Positions 11,907-24,177 are shown, counted from the first letter of the stretch. The stretch: 64,000 nt of DNA from Sclerodactyla briareus (GCA_026419785.1 JAODTK010000089.1:1-64000), one strand, 5' to 3'. The notes: a model not told the origin generated them from the sequence alone. Program-made: numbers and translations.

Positions 11907-13346
11907 ACCCAAGAAAAGGAGCAAAATAAGTCAAGCTAAAAATGACAGTACCCAATCAAGCCCTCCACCCCCGTCCACTTGTGTTTCGAATTCATGTGTT
12001 CCTTCCTGATTTTTTGGAGGGAAACAAGACAATGGCAGTAAGGAGTTGGGGAGGTAGGCCTATGGCATTTGCAGGTACTGCTGATTCATTTGTGTTAACT
12101 TTGAGTTGACCTTGTTACCTTCTGTGGCATTTTAAAGACATGAATGGGACAACCACAGATGCAACTCATAGACCTTGGGTGAATACAATCCGTCCAAGAT
12201 TCCAACAATTGAAATTATGCTTGCCTAGTCACTAGGCAGTAGGCATGTGTTGTTTGTCGTCTTGCATATAATAGGCCTAACGTTTGGCCTAGCCTGGACG
12301 TCGACTGCTATTATTGTACCACTCAAGCTCAGCCTATATTTTCATGTGGGTGAGGGCTAGGCCTAAAGTTGTTACGGCTGTTACTGTGTTGTGCATGATT
12401 CTTCAAAATCTGTTCCATGTGATGCATGCTCATCAGAATCTGTCCCCTTGCTTTAATCTGCTGACTCTCTGCGTGGGTGCATCACAGTTATTCCAGCCAG
12501 CTTGAAACTTCACAAATTTGCAATTTATTATATCAGAGAAAGGTTTCTGTGTATTGTTGGGGAACTCACATAGTCAGTTTCAGTGTCAAACGCTGTGTTA
12601 ACTTAGGAAAGAAATGTCAGTCATATTTTTAGGCTTTGGTCAAGAATGTAATATATTGTTTTAAATATTATTCTCGATTCATACATGCCAGAGAGCGAAG
12701 CCCCCTGGAAGGGTCATGACCCCCAGCGCGGCGAGTCAGAGGCAGAGGTGTCCCGACCCCCAAGTGTCCTCCGTACATACTGGGTTTTCTTCACCCACGA
12801 AACGTTCACCGTTTTTTATTTGGCAAATTTTTTTTTATGCCATTTTGGATTCTACTGTGCAATTTGGCAATATCCATTGGTTGACCTCATATGACTTTTG
12901 TATTTACTGCTACTTCCACTAATTTGCATCATTTACGCGAAAATCAAAAGTTTGTTCTTGGTGAACTAAACTTGCCGGATGGGGATCTTCTTTGTCCCCT
13001 GACAAAGGTCTTTTGAAGTCCTGAGGCTAAATTTGGCAAACTTTTTTTGTGATTTCCAATTTGTCAAAATTAAAAAATACTACTTTCAGTTGGTGAATTG
13101 GGAAGGTCATTTGTTCTTTCTCCGAGAGCAGTAGAAGGAAAGAAGGGCTGTGAAGGGAAGAATAATAATTGAAATTCCGAGTGTGCGACTATCTAGCATT
13201 TCAAGTGAACCGACATAACCTAAAAGGGGGTAATGCAAGTTTTCTTGTTTTGGCCTTAGTAAGCCATAGCCCTGTTAGCTATGCAAGGAATCACGACACA
13301 GTTTGTGTCTTGTTCAAATACATGTCCATGTTACCTTTCCTTGCAG

Positions 13347-13677
13347 CTCTTTCCTCCCGACTATACGTGTCTGGTGAAGCATCATTACCTAAAACCTCAT
13401 TTCGCCTACCCAGTCCAACTGTACGCCATAGCCGGAACAACTCCTTCGGTGGAAGCGTGTCCGCTTCGAACTAGTCGGGGACCTTACAAGTACCCAGAAT
13501 TGATCCAGAGTCTCCCACTACCCAACGACACAGCATACTGGGGGTTTCCTATCCGCTTCCCCAGAGTGCGACGGAAAGACAACGCCACGAGATTTGGGGC
13601 GTTCGCCTGCATCTTCGATGGAGACGAATTTCTTGATCGCACTCCAGATCATAATTCTATCGTCAACCCTATTTCAG
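13347..13677 (+). CDS. Probable Ig-like extracellular module exon
   Basis: A good acceptor (TACCTTTCCTTGCAG, ending 13346) and a donor (CAG|GTTCGC at 13678) frame a 331-base exon that is open without interruption. It encodes about 110 residues. YTCLV near the start and RFGAFACIFDGDEF near the end resemble the cysteines of Ig-like folds; the latter recalls the G.Y/F.C strand of the first Ig module of Tie receptors. NDT and NAT are potential N-glycosylation sites. It is the only intact exon of this locus. The Ig assignment rests on motif spacing alone. Confidence 0.55.
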
Positions 13678-16019
13678 GTTCGCGATTGCAATTAATGATT
13701 CGTGGTCCGTCGTTTTTTTTTATTTTTTTATTCCTTGTACTGGAACACCAGGATATACCATCACGCGTGAAAGTCTTGAGTATTGCTTGTGTTGTGTGCG
13801 TGTGAATGTTGTTAACGCCTACCTTCGATATGCTTGCTCTGGTGAATTTCAAACTGGTGAGTGACTGCATTCCCCCATTATGGTACAGTGACACGTCACT
13901 TTCTCCTTGTTTGAATAGAGGATAAATTTTGGGGGAAAGTGTGGAAACTTGCAACTTCTGGTTGTTTTGGGTACTGTAATCTTGTACCAGGCCTAGTCTA
14001 ACAATGCCTGGCGGCGGTTCAAACCCGGTGTGTATGTGTCGCATATAGGTACATGAGTCAGTAACATTTCGAGTGTCAGTAGGGATCAACTTTGAGTGAC
14101 ACGTTGATATTTTGGGCTAATCCCTCACGAAAGTGCATGGAGGCCTATCCATCTTAATTTGAATGTCTAGGGGGTGATTGAGGTGGGGGGGGGGGGGGAA
14201 AAAAAAAATCCCAGCTTGTTCATTAAACATAGTCCTGGTACAATTAATCTTCTATTGATCTAGTTTGAACGAGACTTAATGTTAGAAAAACGAGAACTTA
14301 AACACAGCCAGACAGTATTGCTGAGGAATCACTAAGACTTTTGTTTCCTTGTCATTATCACATTGCCCCCACATTACAAAATACCTCTCAGATACGACAT
14401 AGACATTGGCTATGTTTCCGAGGATGACACTGAATCCGTCCCCCCCCCCCAGAAGCTTGGTCACCCGAAAAATGTGATAACAGATGAGGAACAGCTGTAG
14501 ATGCAGCTCTGGTCACTGAGTTCCTTCCCAGAGAGGCTATAATGGTCGTACCCCAAAAAAACAGCCGGAATCTTCCCTCCTCTAGTCTCAAAAGCGACGT
14601 AAGCAAGAATGCTCGTTTAGGGCTATTTTCACATCGGTCGATACGACACTGAACCATGAGTGGACAACACTTCTCCACTCACACCGAATCTTCATTAGGT
14701 GTTCACTTGATCGCTAATGGCAAAATAAGTACCCCCCGGAATGGCTCGTTTACCGGTGTGTCATTTGGTTTATTCCTCTAATATCATTAGATCCTCTAAT
14801 ATTTATTGATTTAACTACCAGATATTTACTGGCTATGAGTGCGTCAATTTCGTGACTCTAGCATCTATGGCAGCGTACAGCTATAGTTTGTGCTGCAGAT
14901 AATGTTTTGTAGGTTCCGTGGTTTGAAAATATAGTGGGCCTAATAACTGATTAGTACCGTCATGGAAATGATTAGTACAGAGATTAGGGCAGATCTTAGC
15001 CCCGATTAAGTGTCAGGATATTCATTAGTGTCATTCCGTACTGAAAAACGCTGTTTCTCCAAGGAAGGAAGAGGTTCTCGTTACATAGCCTCCAACCAGC
15101 TTGACCGTCCCTCAGCTCCAATACGGCATACGTGCAAGCTTGTTCCATTTCCCACACCATTTGTGGCGGGAATGCTTCCTTGTCGCAAAAAATAGTTGGG
15201 ATAAATTGGCACGCATCGCAATTCGCGAAGCCAATCCTTCCTCCCGTCCCTCCGATTCATGAACATTTCTCCAACATTTGGTTGGGGGAGTGGTGCTTTG
15301 TTGCATAGCTCCAACCCAAATTGAGCCGCCGCTATATCTACGAATACGCAATTACGTACAGTTTTGTTCCAACACTTTGGGCGGGGATTAACATTCGGAG
15401 CTAAATCACACCTCACATACACGCATGCTTCAAAAGAAGTTATTCCTTGTTACTGTCAGAGGTCATCGCCCCGGTCGGGCGTCACACGAAACGCGTCAGC
15501 GTGGATTACTTCGGGTGTAACTCTCTTCGACTCTCTCGGTCGACCTAATTCCGGTGAGGAGGAATCGCTGCGCTGGAGATTCAATGGTCTTCTCTCGAGA
15601 AGAAATGGAACGGGATGGCGTCGATAACGTTTACCAGGAATCGAGACGGAAAAAGACGGATTTTACGAGGCGTTTCCGTCAAGGAGGTGGAGAGTACGAT
15701 TTTGTGACATAGGCGATTGATCGTTCGAGGTGAGATGACCTTTGGGTATGTAACCACTTACAAAATATATTTTTGCTCCGCATATGGGAAAAAAAAAAAA
15801 AAAAAAATTGCGTTGGGATACACCTTCCTAAAAACATATTTCTTAACCTTTTCTGTCAGGAATACAACATGAAATGTTGTCCTAGTGCCATCTTTATTAC
15901 TTTCCTGCGATATCGATGTGTTCAGAAATGTTCCTTATGCACCGGAACCTTAAACATCCCTTGGGTCTGATAGTGCAACCCGTCATTTTTGGTCGCCTAT
16001 ACGTAGCAGTCACTTTGTT
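13678..16019. other. Unassigned, presumably intronic; homopolymer runs
   Basis: It includes a G run at 14186-14198 followed by an A run, a C run near 14441 and a 19-base A run near 15788. A 113-codon minus-strand frame (15081-15422) contains repeated short motifs on both strands (TTTGG..GGG, CCAAC) and has no recognisable domain. Nothing else is supported. Confidence 0.35.
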
Positions 16020-16065
16020 GTGTATTTGTGTCTGTCTGTCCGTGTTGCGGTCCGATATCTCTGCT

Positions 16066-16097
16066 ATCTATCTATCTATATATATATAATATATATC

Positions 16098-16128
<31 letters not shown>

Positions 16129-16130
16129 AT

Positions 16131-16170
<40 letters not shown>

Positions 16171-16285
16171 CATATAGACATATATATATATATATAATAT
16201 ATATATATAATATATATATATATATATAATATATATTATATATATATATCTATATATATATATTATCTATATCTTATATATACAT
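16066..16285. repeat. (TA)n microsatellite
   Basis: About 210 bp of alternating TA with a short (CTAT)n lead-in and occasional AAT or TAC breaks. The translated YIYI frame is spurious. Confidence 0.95.
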
Positions 16286-16419
16286 ATGGCACCATTAGTC
16301 CTCGATAAATTTGCAGTAGGGGTCGCTAAGTCCTAAGTTGTATGTAGCCAATTTGGCATAATATATTGTTTCTTCTGGTGTAGGACGGGGATTTCTTATA
16401 AAAAAAAAAAAAAGTCGAA

Positions 16420-16670
16420 TATTGCAAAAATTGGTACGATGGAATTTGAACTTGTTAACACGATACTCGACCCCACTTGGATAATGTTCCCTATTGTTTT
16501 AGGTCTGGTCAAAAGGTCATCTACGGTCAAGAAAGATGTATAGAAATCTTGTTAACACGATCAGGATTTTTCTGCGGGGAAGCTCAGAAACAGAGCACGT
16601 ATATGTGTGTGTTTGGGTGCCGCGTGTTGTGTGCTGCGTGCGTGCGTGTGTGTGTGAAGTGAGTAAAATT
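16420..16670 (+). repeat. Interspersed repeat family B, degenerate copy
   Basis: CTCGACCCCACTTGGAT, CCCTATTGTTTTAGGTCTGG, AAAGGTCATCTACGGTCAAG and CTTGTTAACACGA are in family order and are followed by a GT microsatellite. Two half-sites (AGGTCA at 16514, CGGTCA at 16524) keep the 10-bp spacing seen in better copies. Confidence 0.75.
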
Positions 16671-18124
16671 GATATAATAAAATTTATAGAAAATTGTCTA
16701 TTGATGCGGTTGGCACAAGTACATGATAGTAGGTACATGGACTGAATAGATTTTTAGTGTAAAGAATATGGGTACACTCTTAATTTAAAAATGTTGGGTA
16801 ACTATCACACTAATCCGTTTATGGTCCTATGAAATTACACAATCATTGTGTATAATTGTACAACTTTTTGTCATTTTTAATACAAGCTTTACACAATTTC
16901 TGTAATTTCTTGCACGCACTGAATAGGTTGCTATTTACCAGTGTTGTGTCAATTCTAGTCTTTTACACAACGATTTTGAGAGTGTAAGTAGTTCTCTAAG
17001 TTTTCAACATTTCCATTATTAGCTCCGATGAACAAAAACATAAATCCGGGGTCACTATAAGCCATTCGGTATGTCCTAATTCGCATATAATTTATGCACA
17101 TTTTCCTCGAAATTGGTGAATGTGGTCTGCCCTCGCTCTCGAGTATTTCGAAATGTGAGTTGGGTTGTTGAAGGTCAATCTTTGTTCCTAGTTTCCATGA
17201 TTTTTTTTGGAATTTTGAAGGTTCATTGGATTTCCATGACACTGGTGGAGCTGGTTCAAGTTAGTCGTGAGATATGCCGTTATTGATAGCTAAAATATCA
17301 AAATTTCTAAATTTACACATCGAAGGTACCGGCACGAATAGAGAAACTACATTTCCATGCAGTGCAATCCGCACCTTCGGGGTTACATAGGGGCCGACAT
17401 TTACCAATCACGTGACACCGGGTTTTTTATTCACTGTACTGACATTCAATTTACATTCACATGCTTGATAATACCACCTTCTACTTCTAGCGTTAGGAGG
17501 CTCGGATAGTGTATCTGTCTTTTAATGTCATTATATCCATTCGGGTAACTGGTGATAGCTTCAACACAAAGAACATGCAAAGTTAGAGAAGGCACTCACT
17601 GGAGATCAACATAGTGTCTAAATTGGTGACTCTCATTCGAAATTCAGTCACATGTCCAAGGAACACATACTCAACATTAGTCCCGATGAGTTTCAATGTC
17701 AGACTTTCGCAACTTGTCAGTGCCATTCAAAGCACACGGCGTGGCAAACTGGAAGTTATCATGTTGTTAGATTCTGCTATTATTATCTGCAAACTAGCCA
17801 TTCCCCCTATTCACGATCAGGATGGTTGAACGAACTGAACACGTCAACGAATGACATTCACTAATCGCTGAAGGCGAGACTTGCTGTTCGAGAATCGACT
17901 TGTTTGCAAAGCCCTCCGGATCCTCTGTTTCCGAATTTCTGATATAGACCCGTAACGGCTTGGAAAACAAACTTCCCTCACTCACTGTTACCACACAGAA
18001 TTACAAGTGATTACAACCTAGAATTGAAGAATTAACCCGACCGATAATTTTAGTCGCCGTTGTGATTGCTCATTTTTATTCACTTTGTTTATTATCCAAT
18101 CAATTCTGATGGATTTGTCGACAG
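16671..18124. other. Unassigned, presumably intronic
   Basis: AT-rich, without recognised exons or repeats. Short open frames near 17614-17994 have no support. Confidence 0.3.
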
Positions 18125-18261
18125 AATGTTCCAGACGGTGAATATGGATACGAGCTGTGGCGCGTTACATGCCCAAAGTGTTATAACGGCGGAACTTGCC
18201 ATGCTGTGTACGAACGTGCGTATGTCCTCCGGCATATGGGGGAACGGACTGCTCGGAAAAC
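18125..18261 (+). CDS. EGF-like module exon (CYNGGTC type)
   Basis: Acceptor GTCGACAG ends at 18124 and donor GTGAGT starts at 18262. One frame gives GEYGYELW...TCPKCYNGGTCHAV. After a one-base deletion near 18210 a second frame gives CVCPPAYGGTDCSEN. Together these are a canonical EGF module, C..CYNGGTC...C.C...Y.G..C. This arrangement is common in Tie and MEGF ectodomains. The first part of the exon may be a linker. Confidence 0.75.
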
Positions 18262-18689
18262 GTGAGTTGGAACAAAACTATAGGACTGGGGTAAACACCG
18301 GTTCTAATAGTTCGAACACTCATTTGAATGGAACCAACGGCCCGCCACTGTACTTCCAGTTACGTTGTGTTCCTAGGGACTCAGTTGAGTACCTATTTAT
18401 TTTTTACTTCACCTAGTCAACAATCTAATATCTTCAACGATACTATAGAGAACGTACCTCCATATCGTTTTCGAAAGGTATTGGCCAATAGGAGTGTCAT
18501 TTTATCCTGCATTACATTATTGAAGCTTGCAGCATGGCGGCAGTATACCTAGTATTGATAGCATTTCTCCTGTATTGTAGACACAGAGCGTATTGAGGCT
18601 GATATGAAATATAAAAGTGCTAGTGCCAAGTCACCAGTCTCGTCCTGAATGCTGAGAATTAGACATTACCATCACTACTTTCTTCTCAA

Positions 18690-19060
18690 CCCCACCAAGA
18701 TGGATGGAGCTAATACCCGGTATATGGGTTCCTCATGATTAGTAAACGATCCATTGGGGTAATGACAAAAGGGTCAAGTCTGAAAATCTTGTTAACACGA
18801 ATGCGTCCAGAATGCTTGGTCCGATCAGAAGAACGATTTATAAGAAGTACACTCTTCTGTTTTTTTAGTGTAGACTGGGGGTCAGTGTGTGGGGGTGGGG
18901 GGGGGGGTGAGGATTGTGAAAAATCGATAGTTTTGGTCGATGATAACCCGACCCCACTCAGATGGATGAAACTCATACTTGGGGTATGGGTTCTCCATAG
19001 TGATATGTGATCCTATTGCTTTGGGTCATGTCAAGTAATATGGGGTCAACAGAATCATTT
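18690..19060 (+). repeat. Interspersed repeat family B copy
   Basis: GATGGATGGAGCTAATACC, GTATATGGGTTCCTCATGAT, CTGAAAATCTTGTTAACACG and CCAGAATGCTTGGTCCGATC follow the family order. A second partial unit (GACCCCACTCAGATGGATG) starts near 18949. A G-rich run (18890-18908) lies between them. Confidence 0.75.
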
Positions 19061-19269
19061 ATTCATTTGTTTTTTTTCCATAATAGGTCATCAGTACGTT
19101 ACAGAATAGATTGATTGACATACAAATACGAATTGGAAGGAGAAACCAGAAACAAGTGGGGGCTTATCAAGAGGTTCACTCCCTGAAAAATATGAGCAAA
19201 GAACCAGTGAATCGAATAATAACAACAACTTCAACAACATCAGTAAAATGCGCAGAGTTCAGAGTTGAA

Positions 19270-19440
19270 AGTCGTGTTACATGATCCCTATTGCTTTGGG
19301 GTCAGGTCAAAAGTCATCTAAGGTCAAAAGAGTCTTTAATCTGAAAATCCTGTTAACACGATGATAAGTCCGTAGCCTATTTTGTATAGAGTTCATGGGC
19401 CACTTGATGAGAAAACTGGGGGGTAAATGGCAAATTTTAG
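19270..19440 (+). repeat. Interspersed repeat family B copy, short
   Basis: CCCTATTGCTTTGGGGTCAG, AAAGTCATCTAAGGTCAAAA and CTGAAAATCCTGTTAACACG are in family order. The half-sites AAGTCA (19311) and AGGTCA (19321) are 10 bp apart. Confidence 0.7.
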
Positions 19441-19689
19441 CTTGTTGACCGCACGTTCTCCCCACGCGGATGATGAATGAGACTTAAACATGCCTAGTGA
19501 GTTTACGCCAATGAGTACATGAGTCGACAGTGCTCAGCTTTGTCAGGAATCGGTGAAGAAATCACTAAGCCTTTGGCCTTTGGTTGAATTTCCCTTCCAA
19601 GGATTGCATGATGCATTTGAATCAAATAAAAAAAAATATAAACATGATTGATCACCTGGATTCATTTCTGCTACAACCCCTCCCTGCAG

Positions 19690-19846
19690 TGCTGACCGGC
19701 AGCACCGTCACCACCAGCATACGACCCTGACCTGTCCCTGGCCTCGGGCATCACCTCCGGTGGCTGTAAGCACGTCATGCTCTGTCTGCCTGATCCTGGA
19801 GGATGTATGTGTATGCCTGGGTGGACTGGGAACAAATGTGACCAAG
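19690..19846 (+). CDS. EGF-like exon with Tie-type CLPDP signature
   Basis: Acceptor CTCCCTGCAG ends at 19689 and donor GTAAAT starts at 19847. The long frame reads YDPDLSLASGITSGGC and then CLPDPGGCMCMPGWTGNKCD, a close match in pattern to the first EGF module of Tie1/Tie2 (CLPDPYGCSC..GW.G..C). The first about 10 codons (VLTGSTVTT) fall in another frame, so an indel of one or two bases lies near 19718-19725. A kinase exon would be needed to call the gene Tie outright. Confidence 0.75.
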
Positions 19847-20883
19847 GTAAATTTACTCAACTTGTTTCTCCTCAACTTTTTCTAAGACTGCATGCCTGTG
19901 ATCTATGTAGTTACTTGATTGTATTTACTTATATACAACTCTTCGCTTGTAGACCCCCCCCCCACCCCCAACCGACCTGGCCTGGGTGAAAAAGTAAAGA
20001 ACGAACGAACGGGATTTTGGGTCTTGTTAACACTGTCCTAAAGTGACTGTGTTCCCCCTTTTTCATCACTTCTCTACTGCCGTGTAGCAAGGCCTGGACG
20101 TGGGAGCTAGCGAGGGTGGCAGACAGCAAATTGACACCAGTAGCGGATGCCATACAACATCTTCCTTCGTTTCATGTCATAGTGAGCGCATAATTTTTAT
20201 ATTCTGAACTGTTTCCAAAGGGATGCGTTCGAATCGGCCATATTTTGCCGTCACACAGTCAATCATCTCACCTGGTTCCAATTAGCATTCGCTCTTCACG
20301 GGGTACCGCAAGCTACGTACGCTCCGCTGCTCAAAACGCTGGCGCTCGCAACATTAGAAAAAACAAACCAAATTGGGGCTTTTAAATGTTCGACAGTCAC
20401 ACCGTTCGAACGATGTAAAAGAATAGACCTGAATATTTTTCTCTGGGGCACCAGATGCACTGAAATGCAATCAAAATATCGCATAAGCCAACTTACTCCG
20501 ATTCATCCGGTTAATTTTGTACACAATAACTTATCTAGTCATCATCTAGTATTCTAGTTAATGTGGCTGGCACTCTGTGGGTTCTATTAGTAGAGCGTGC
20601 GTTTACGCGGGAGGGTAGGTGGTTGTATATTTGGCATTAACTGCATTGAGACACGCTCAGCTCGTCTATTCTGGGAGTGGGTAAGTCGCTGAAGGGTTGG
20701 GTAACGATTATCTTTTATGTATCTCGATAGCTTAAGGCTTTCTTTCAGTGCATGGAACCTTCTAAGAGGATGAACTTAGCCCCCCCCCCTTCCCCTGCCC
20801 TACAGATACGCTAGTTTGATCGTCGACGTGATTCGCTGTTGTATGTATTCAACTCATCTCACTTTTTCTGTCCGTTGTCCCAG

Positions 20884-21005
20884 CCCACAAGTTGGCCTGG
20901 GTTCAGTTCCAATGTCATTGTGAAAGCAACGATAAGTGTGACATGGCGACAGAGCTTGTCCTGTGGATTTGCGGCCGCGGGCCTACTGGGGACAAACTGC
21001 CAACA
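20884..21005 (+). CDS. EGF/laminin-type module exon (MEGF/Tie-like)
   Basis: Acceptor TCCGTTGTCCCAG ends at 20883. One frame gives VQFQCHCESNDKCDMAT and, after a one-base shift near 20956, another gives SCGFAAAGLLGTNCQQ. This matches the C.C....CD..TG.C...C..G..G..C pattern of EGF modules in MEGF, SREC and Tie proteins. No convincing donor is seen after NCQQ, so the right border is approximate. Confidence 0.65.
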
Positions 21006-21479
21006 AACCCAACATATGACTTGAAGTTGACATAAAGGGAATACCTAAAATTGTTTCGCCATAATCATTACGGTTATTCTCTTTCATAGAACGTTTTTAG
21101 ACACTTTTAGGTAAGAGCTTTCGCCAGGTTTCTGGAATTCACCATTTTCCATTCTTAGTCCTATATCCTCATAATCTTTTTTCGAAAGTCTCTTGGTTGA
21201 ATCTTACCTGATTCGTCTTATTCAAACACTTTCGATTCTAGGAGGTATTGTGATGGACCCTAGTCGTTATGACATTTGTGACCGCACAGGCCCGTTCTTT
21301 CCTGTTCAGAAAATTTTGAAAAAAAAATGCGTGCAGTGAACGAACCGAAATCGTTATTGTGTGACCACTTATCAAGGGGTAATTTGTGGGCATTTCCAGA
21401 TGGCCGTTAATGTATCCAAGTGTAATTAGCCTCACCGCTAACGGACCCATTTTTGGGACTAAAGTAACTTTTTCACCTG

Positions 21480-21836
21480 GTTTCATAACCGAGTGGTTTC
21501 ACAATTGGTGAGCGTACGGCCTCCCCGGGAGACAAGTGTTCAATTCCCGGCATGTCCATACTAGACGAAAATGGACCTGTTCTTTCTGACTGGACGCTCA
21601 GGGAAAGTGATCGGAGCAGGGACGAACGAGGGGTAAGCCATTTGCAAGTTTGCCGTCGGCGTGTGATTACCCCCACCCCCACAGTTAGGTACCCGCCAAA
21701 GAGGCACTGCCTTGTTCCGTGTACCTGGTGAATGTCTGACAATGAGGGTGCTATTCGGGTCTGCACCCTTGCTGGGCCTTGAATAGGATCGATCCCCTGC
21801 TCGACAATGTACCATAATTTTTTTTTATCCGACGAG
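21480..21836 (+). repeat. Interspersed repeat family G, copy 1
   Basis: About 260 bp (21575-21836) align with 58070-58325. Shared anchors are CTGGACG-TCAG, GTGTGATTA-CCC-C-CCCAC, GCCAAAGAGGCA-TGCCTT, CTGGGC-TTGAAT and GACAAT-TACCATAA. In this copy a tRNA-like stretch (ACCGAGTGGTTTCACAATTG ... AGTGTTCAATTCCCGGCA, 21488-21552) precedes the body, which suggests a SINE. Confidence 0.7.
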
Positions 21837-22065
21837 TCCCATGGGGATGGGTGTCCCCTCTCTTGTGAAATCAATTTCATTTCTATAGTCTCCTAGATGC
21901 TTGATTGAAAATAGCATTACGGGAGCTAGAGGGCTCCGGCTTCCAATTAATCTAACCCCCTGTCCGAGGACTGATGGAGAATGATAATGCTCTAACATTG
22001 CCAATGATTTAACACATTTCTGCGAATATAGGATCTGGGGTCCCTAACATTTTTTCTATACATAT

Positions 22066-22240
22066 AATAGTATTTGCATGCTTATATAGCACGTCGTAGA
22101 CGTTCTCAACGCGCTTACAGATATACCCCGATCACAAGAACCGGTACGCTCTCCGACAATCCCGGAGAGTATAAAGTGACCCGCCGCACACAGACCCGAC
22201 CCGGTGTGCGGCAAAATTTGTTTCGGACCAGACTCACTTC
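22066..22240 (+). repeat. Short interspersed repeat (CTTATATAGCxC type)
   Basis: GCATGCTTATATAGCACGTC, CTCAACGCGCTTACAGATAT and ACCCCGATCAC resemble a widespread marine-invertebrate repeat in which a pseudo-TATA motif is followed by GCGCTTTACA. A possible partner end, GTCCCCATCCGACGAACGTG, lies at 22884. Recognition is from memory of the pattern only. Confidence 0.4.
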
Positions 22241-22564
22241 AGAACGGTTTTAACGAGTTGTTTTAAACAAGTCTGTGATATCAAACATGTTTGATTATTA
22301 GTTGCACCGTTGTGAACCGGAGTGGTCTTGTCTGGTCGAGTCGGCGGGACGGTGTGCGCCTAACATCGAACCCGACCGCGACAAACCTGGTTCTTACAGC
22401 CCATAAGAACACATTTTACCATCAGTTGAGAATAACAGCGTGTCAAGATGGCGGCGCCCGAGTGGCAGAAGACAAGGAAATTCCACTTACAGAGTTATGG
22501 CAGATAGAGCAGCAGAGCCATTTGCCGGTATGATGCCAAGTCACAGGCATTATAGTAATAAAAG

Positions 22565-22690
22565 CATATATTATATTATATGATATTATATTATATTATA
22601 TATATTATATTATATTATATTATATATATTATATTATATTAATTATATTATATTATATATATTATATTATATTATATTATATTATATTCT
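22565..22690. repeat. (TATAT)n AT-rich array
   Basis: TTATA pentamers with occasional ATAT breaks, about 125 bp of pure A/T. Confidence 0.95.
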
Positions 22691-22839
22691 TGAAAATAGA
22701 TTAACATAAGATAAGACCTTGGCGTGATTTGAACACATTTTGATCTAACGGCAGATGTGCCATCATTGCGTCACCGAGTCTTACAGAATTGCAACACTGT
22801 CTTATTATTAATTTAACTGCGAATAATGTCCATATTTAA

Positions 22840-22995
22840 AACGAGGCCGGCACTACGGATTCCTGCTCCCGGGACCAGCCATTTAACGTCCCCATCCGAC
22901 GAACGTGGGTAACGATATCCCATGCAGCACTTTCCTACATCGCGTTTGTGGGTACGGCGGGATTCGATTCAGGGACCTTTGGTATGCCGAGCGGA
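22840..22995 (-). repeat. SINE-like fragment
   Basis: CAGCCATTTAACGTCCCCAT, GACGAACGTGGGTAACGATA, then GGCGGGATTCGATTCAGGGA (a B-box-like TTCGA on the opposite strand) resemble the tail and tRNA-like end of an interspersed repeat. It lies 150 bp beyond the AT-rich array. Confidence 0.4.
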
Positions 22996-23689
22996 CATTC
23001 CCTCACTCTGCTACGCTCCTATAGTTTTCGCACGATAAACATCCGCTTTTTCTTTCATTTCCACTTTAGTATTCCGTTGTTCCCGCGTAAAAAACTCCTA
23101 CATGTTGTTCACACAAAATGGCATTACCTAATTTCGAAAGGACTGCGCATTTTCACTTTCACACAGCACATGAGATGAACCCAAATGTTTTATAGGAGAC
23201 TACCTATATACTTCTTTGAGGGGGACAAATTACGATGGTGACGGTTTTATTCTCACCGGGTGGGCTTTTGTACAGGCAACATTTTCTCTTCTCGCAACGG
23301 GTATAGTTTCCATCACTGGAAAATATAGACCCAGGAGGAAATTCCGGCTGAAACCTGTTGAACTATCGTTAGGTCTATGTAGAATTGGAACACCTATTGC
23401 ATGGTACCCAAACTGATGGCGGTTAGACCTATACTCTTTCATGTGTGCAACCTATGAATACAGTAGGCATACACTGCCTAATTGGAAGCAAATCAAACTC
23501 TCACATGTAACTCCTTCACCAGATTTTGATAGGCTCCTTGCCCCCGGCGTTCCAGGATCCATTCTCTCGAAAATATTTTCTCTTTGGTCTCCTCCTCGAA
23601 TTCATCGTCTAACATTAGTAATATTAGTGCTAAGCGCGCAGTTCTGTGAGAGTTTTGTGTGGGTTTTGTACGTGCGTGTTTGATCGGTG

Positions 23690-23890
23690 TGCGGCTGACA
23701 CCAGATCCCACCTAGACCACCTAGGTTCCCAATTATCGCCTGGGTTGGGTGAGGCATTGACGACAAAGTCACCTGCCCAAGGTACACCTGAAAAGTTGAT
23801 CGATCATTGGGATTCGAACTCGCAAACCATTCAATCACCAATCATAAGCTCTTCCAACCGAGCTAATCCGATCTCCATATCACTGTGACA
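23690..23890 (-). repeat. tRNA-derived SINE, best copy
   Basis: Read on the minus strand, GGATTAGCTCGGTTGGAAGA (A box) and GCGAGTTCGAATCCCAATGA (B box) form a tRNA-like head (23875-23805). It is followed by a body with TGTACCTTGGGCAGGTGAC and TCACCCAACCCAGG. The 680-905 copy shares the head and the order of body motifs. Not a tRNA gene: the acceptor stem is not closed. Confidence 0.75.
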
Positions 23891-24177
23891 ACATGACCGT
23901 AAAAGCAATTGCACCGAGACGACGTCGCGACGTCATACAGACTCACTGTCCCCTTCCGTCAGCTGTCACCCAACCCTCTGACGTCAGATTGTGAGGAGGA
24001 AATGTCCCACCTAATTTCGAGGGTTCTTCGACTCATTTCTCGCTTTTTCACATTAAAATTCGGGCAGCGAGTTCATGCCACACTCTCATCGGTGTGATTT
24101 GGCTACGGAATGACGCCGGTTATAGCTACTCATTCTGAAGTTATTATTTATACCAGGCACGTACATGTCGAGTCCAA

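Larger units (their letters stand above)
4801..21005 (+). other. Gene locus: EGF/Ig-containing receptor-like protein (Tie- or MEGF-like), partial
   Basis: At least four, probably six, exons on the + strand encode cysteine-rich EGF-like modules and one probable Ig-like module. They are at 4801-4879, about 11825-11906 (weak), 13347-13677, 18125-18261, 19690-19846 and 20884-about 21005. The mixture and the CLPDP motif in the fifth exon match the ectodomain of Tie receptor tyrosine kinases, and the last exon matches repeated EGF modules of MEGF/SREC proteins. A signal peptide exon, membrane segment and kinase domain are not seen, so the gene is incomplete or the missing exons are too degraded to recognise. 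Proteins of this kind act at the cell surface. That all these exons belong to one gene is inferred from order and strand. Confidence 0.55.

Noticed and set aside
13649..14089. 146-codon minus-strand ORF
   Set aside because: It overlaps the end of a supported + strand exon and has no recognisable domain.
15081..15422. 113-codon minus-strand gene
   Set aside because: No domain or splice signals; short internal repeats on both strands explain the frame.
16020..16229. 69-codon YIYI protein
   Set aside because: (TA)n microsatellite translation.
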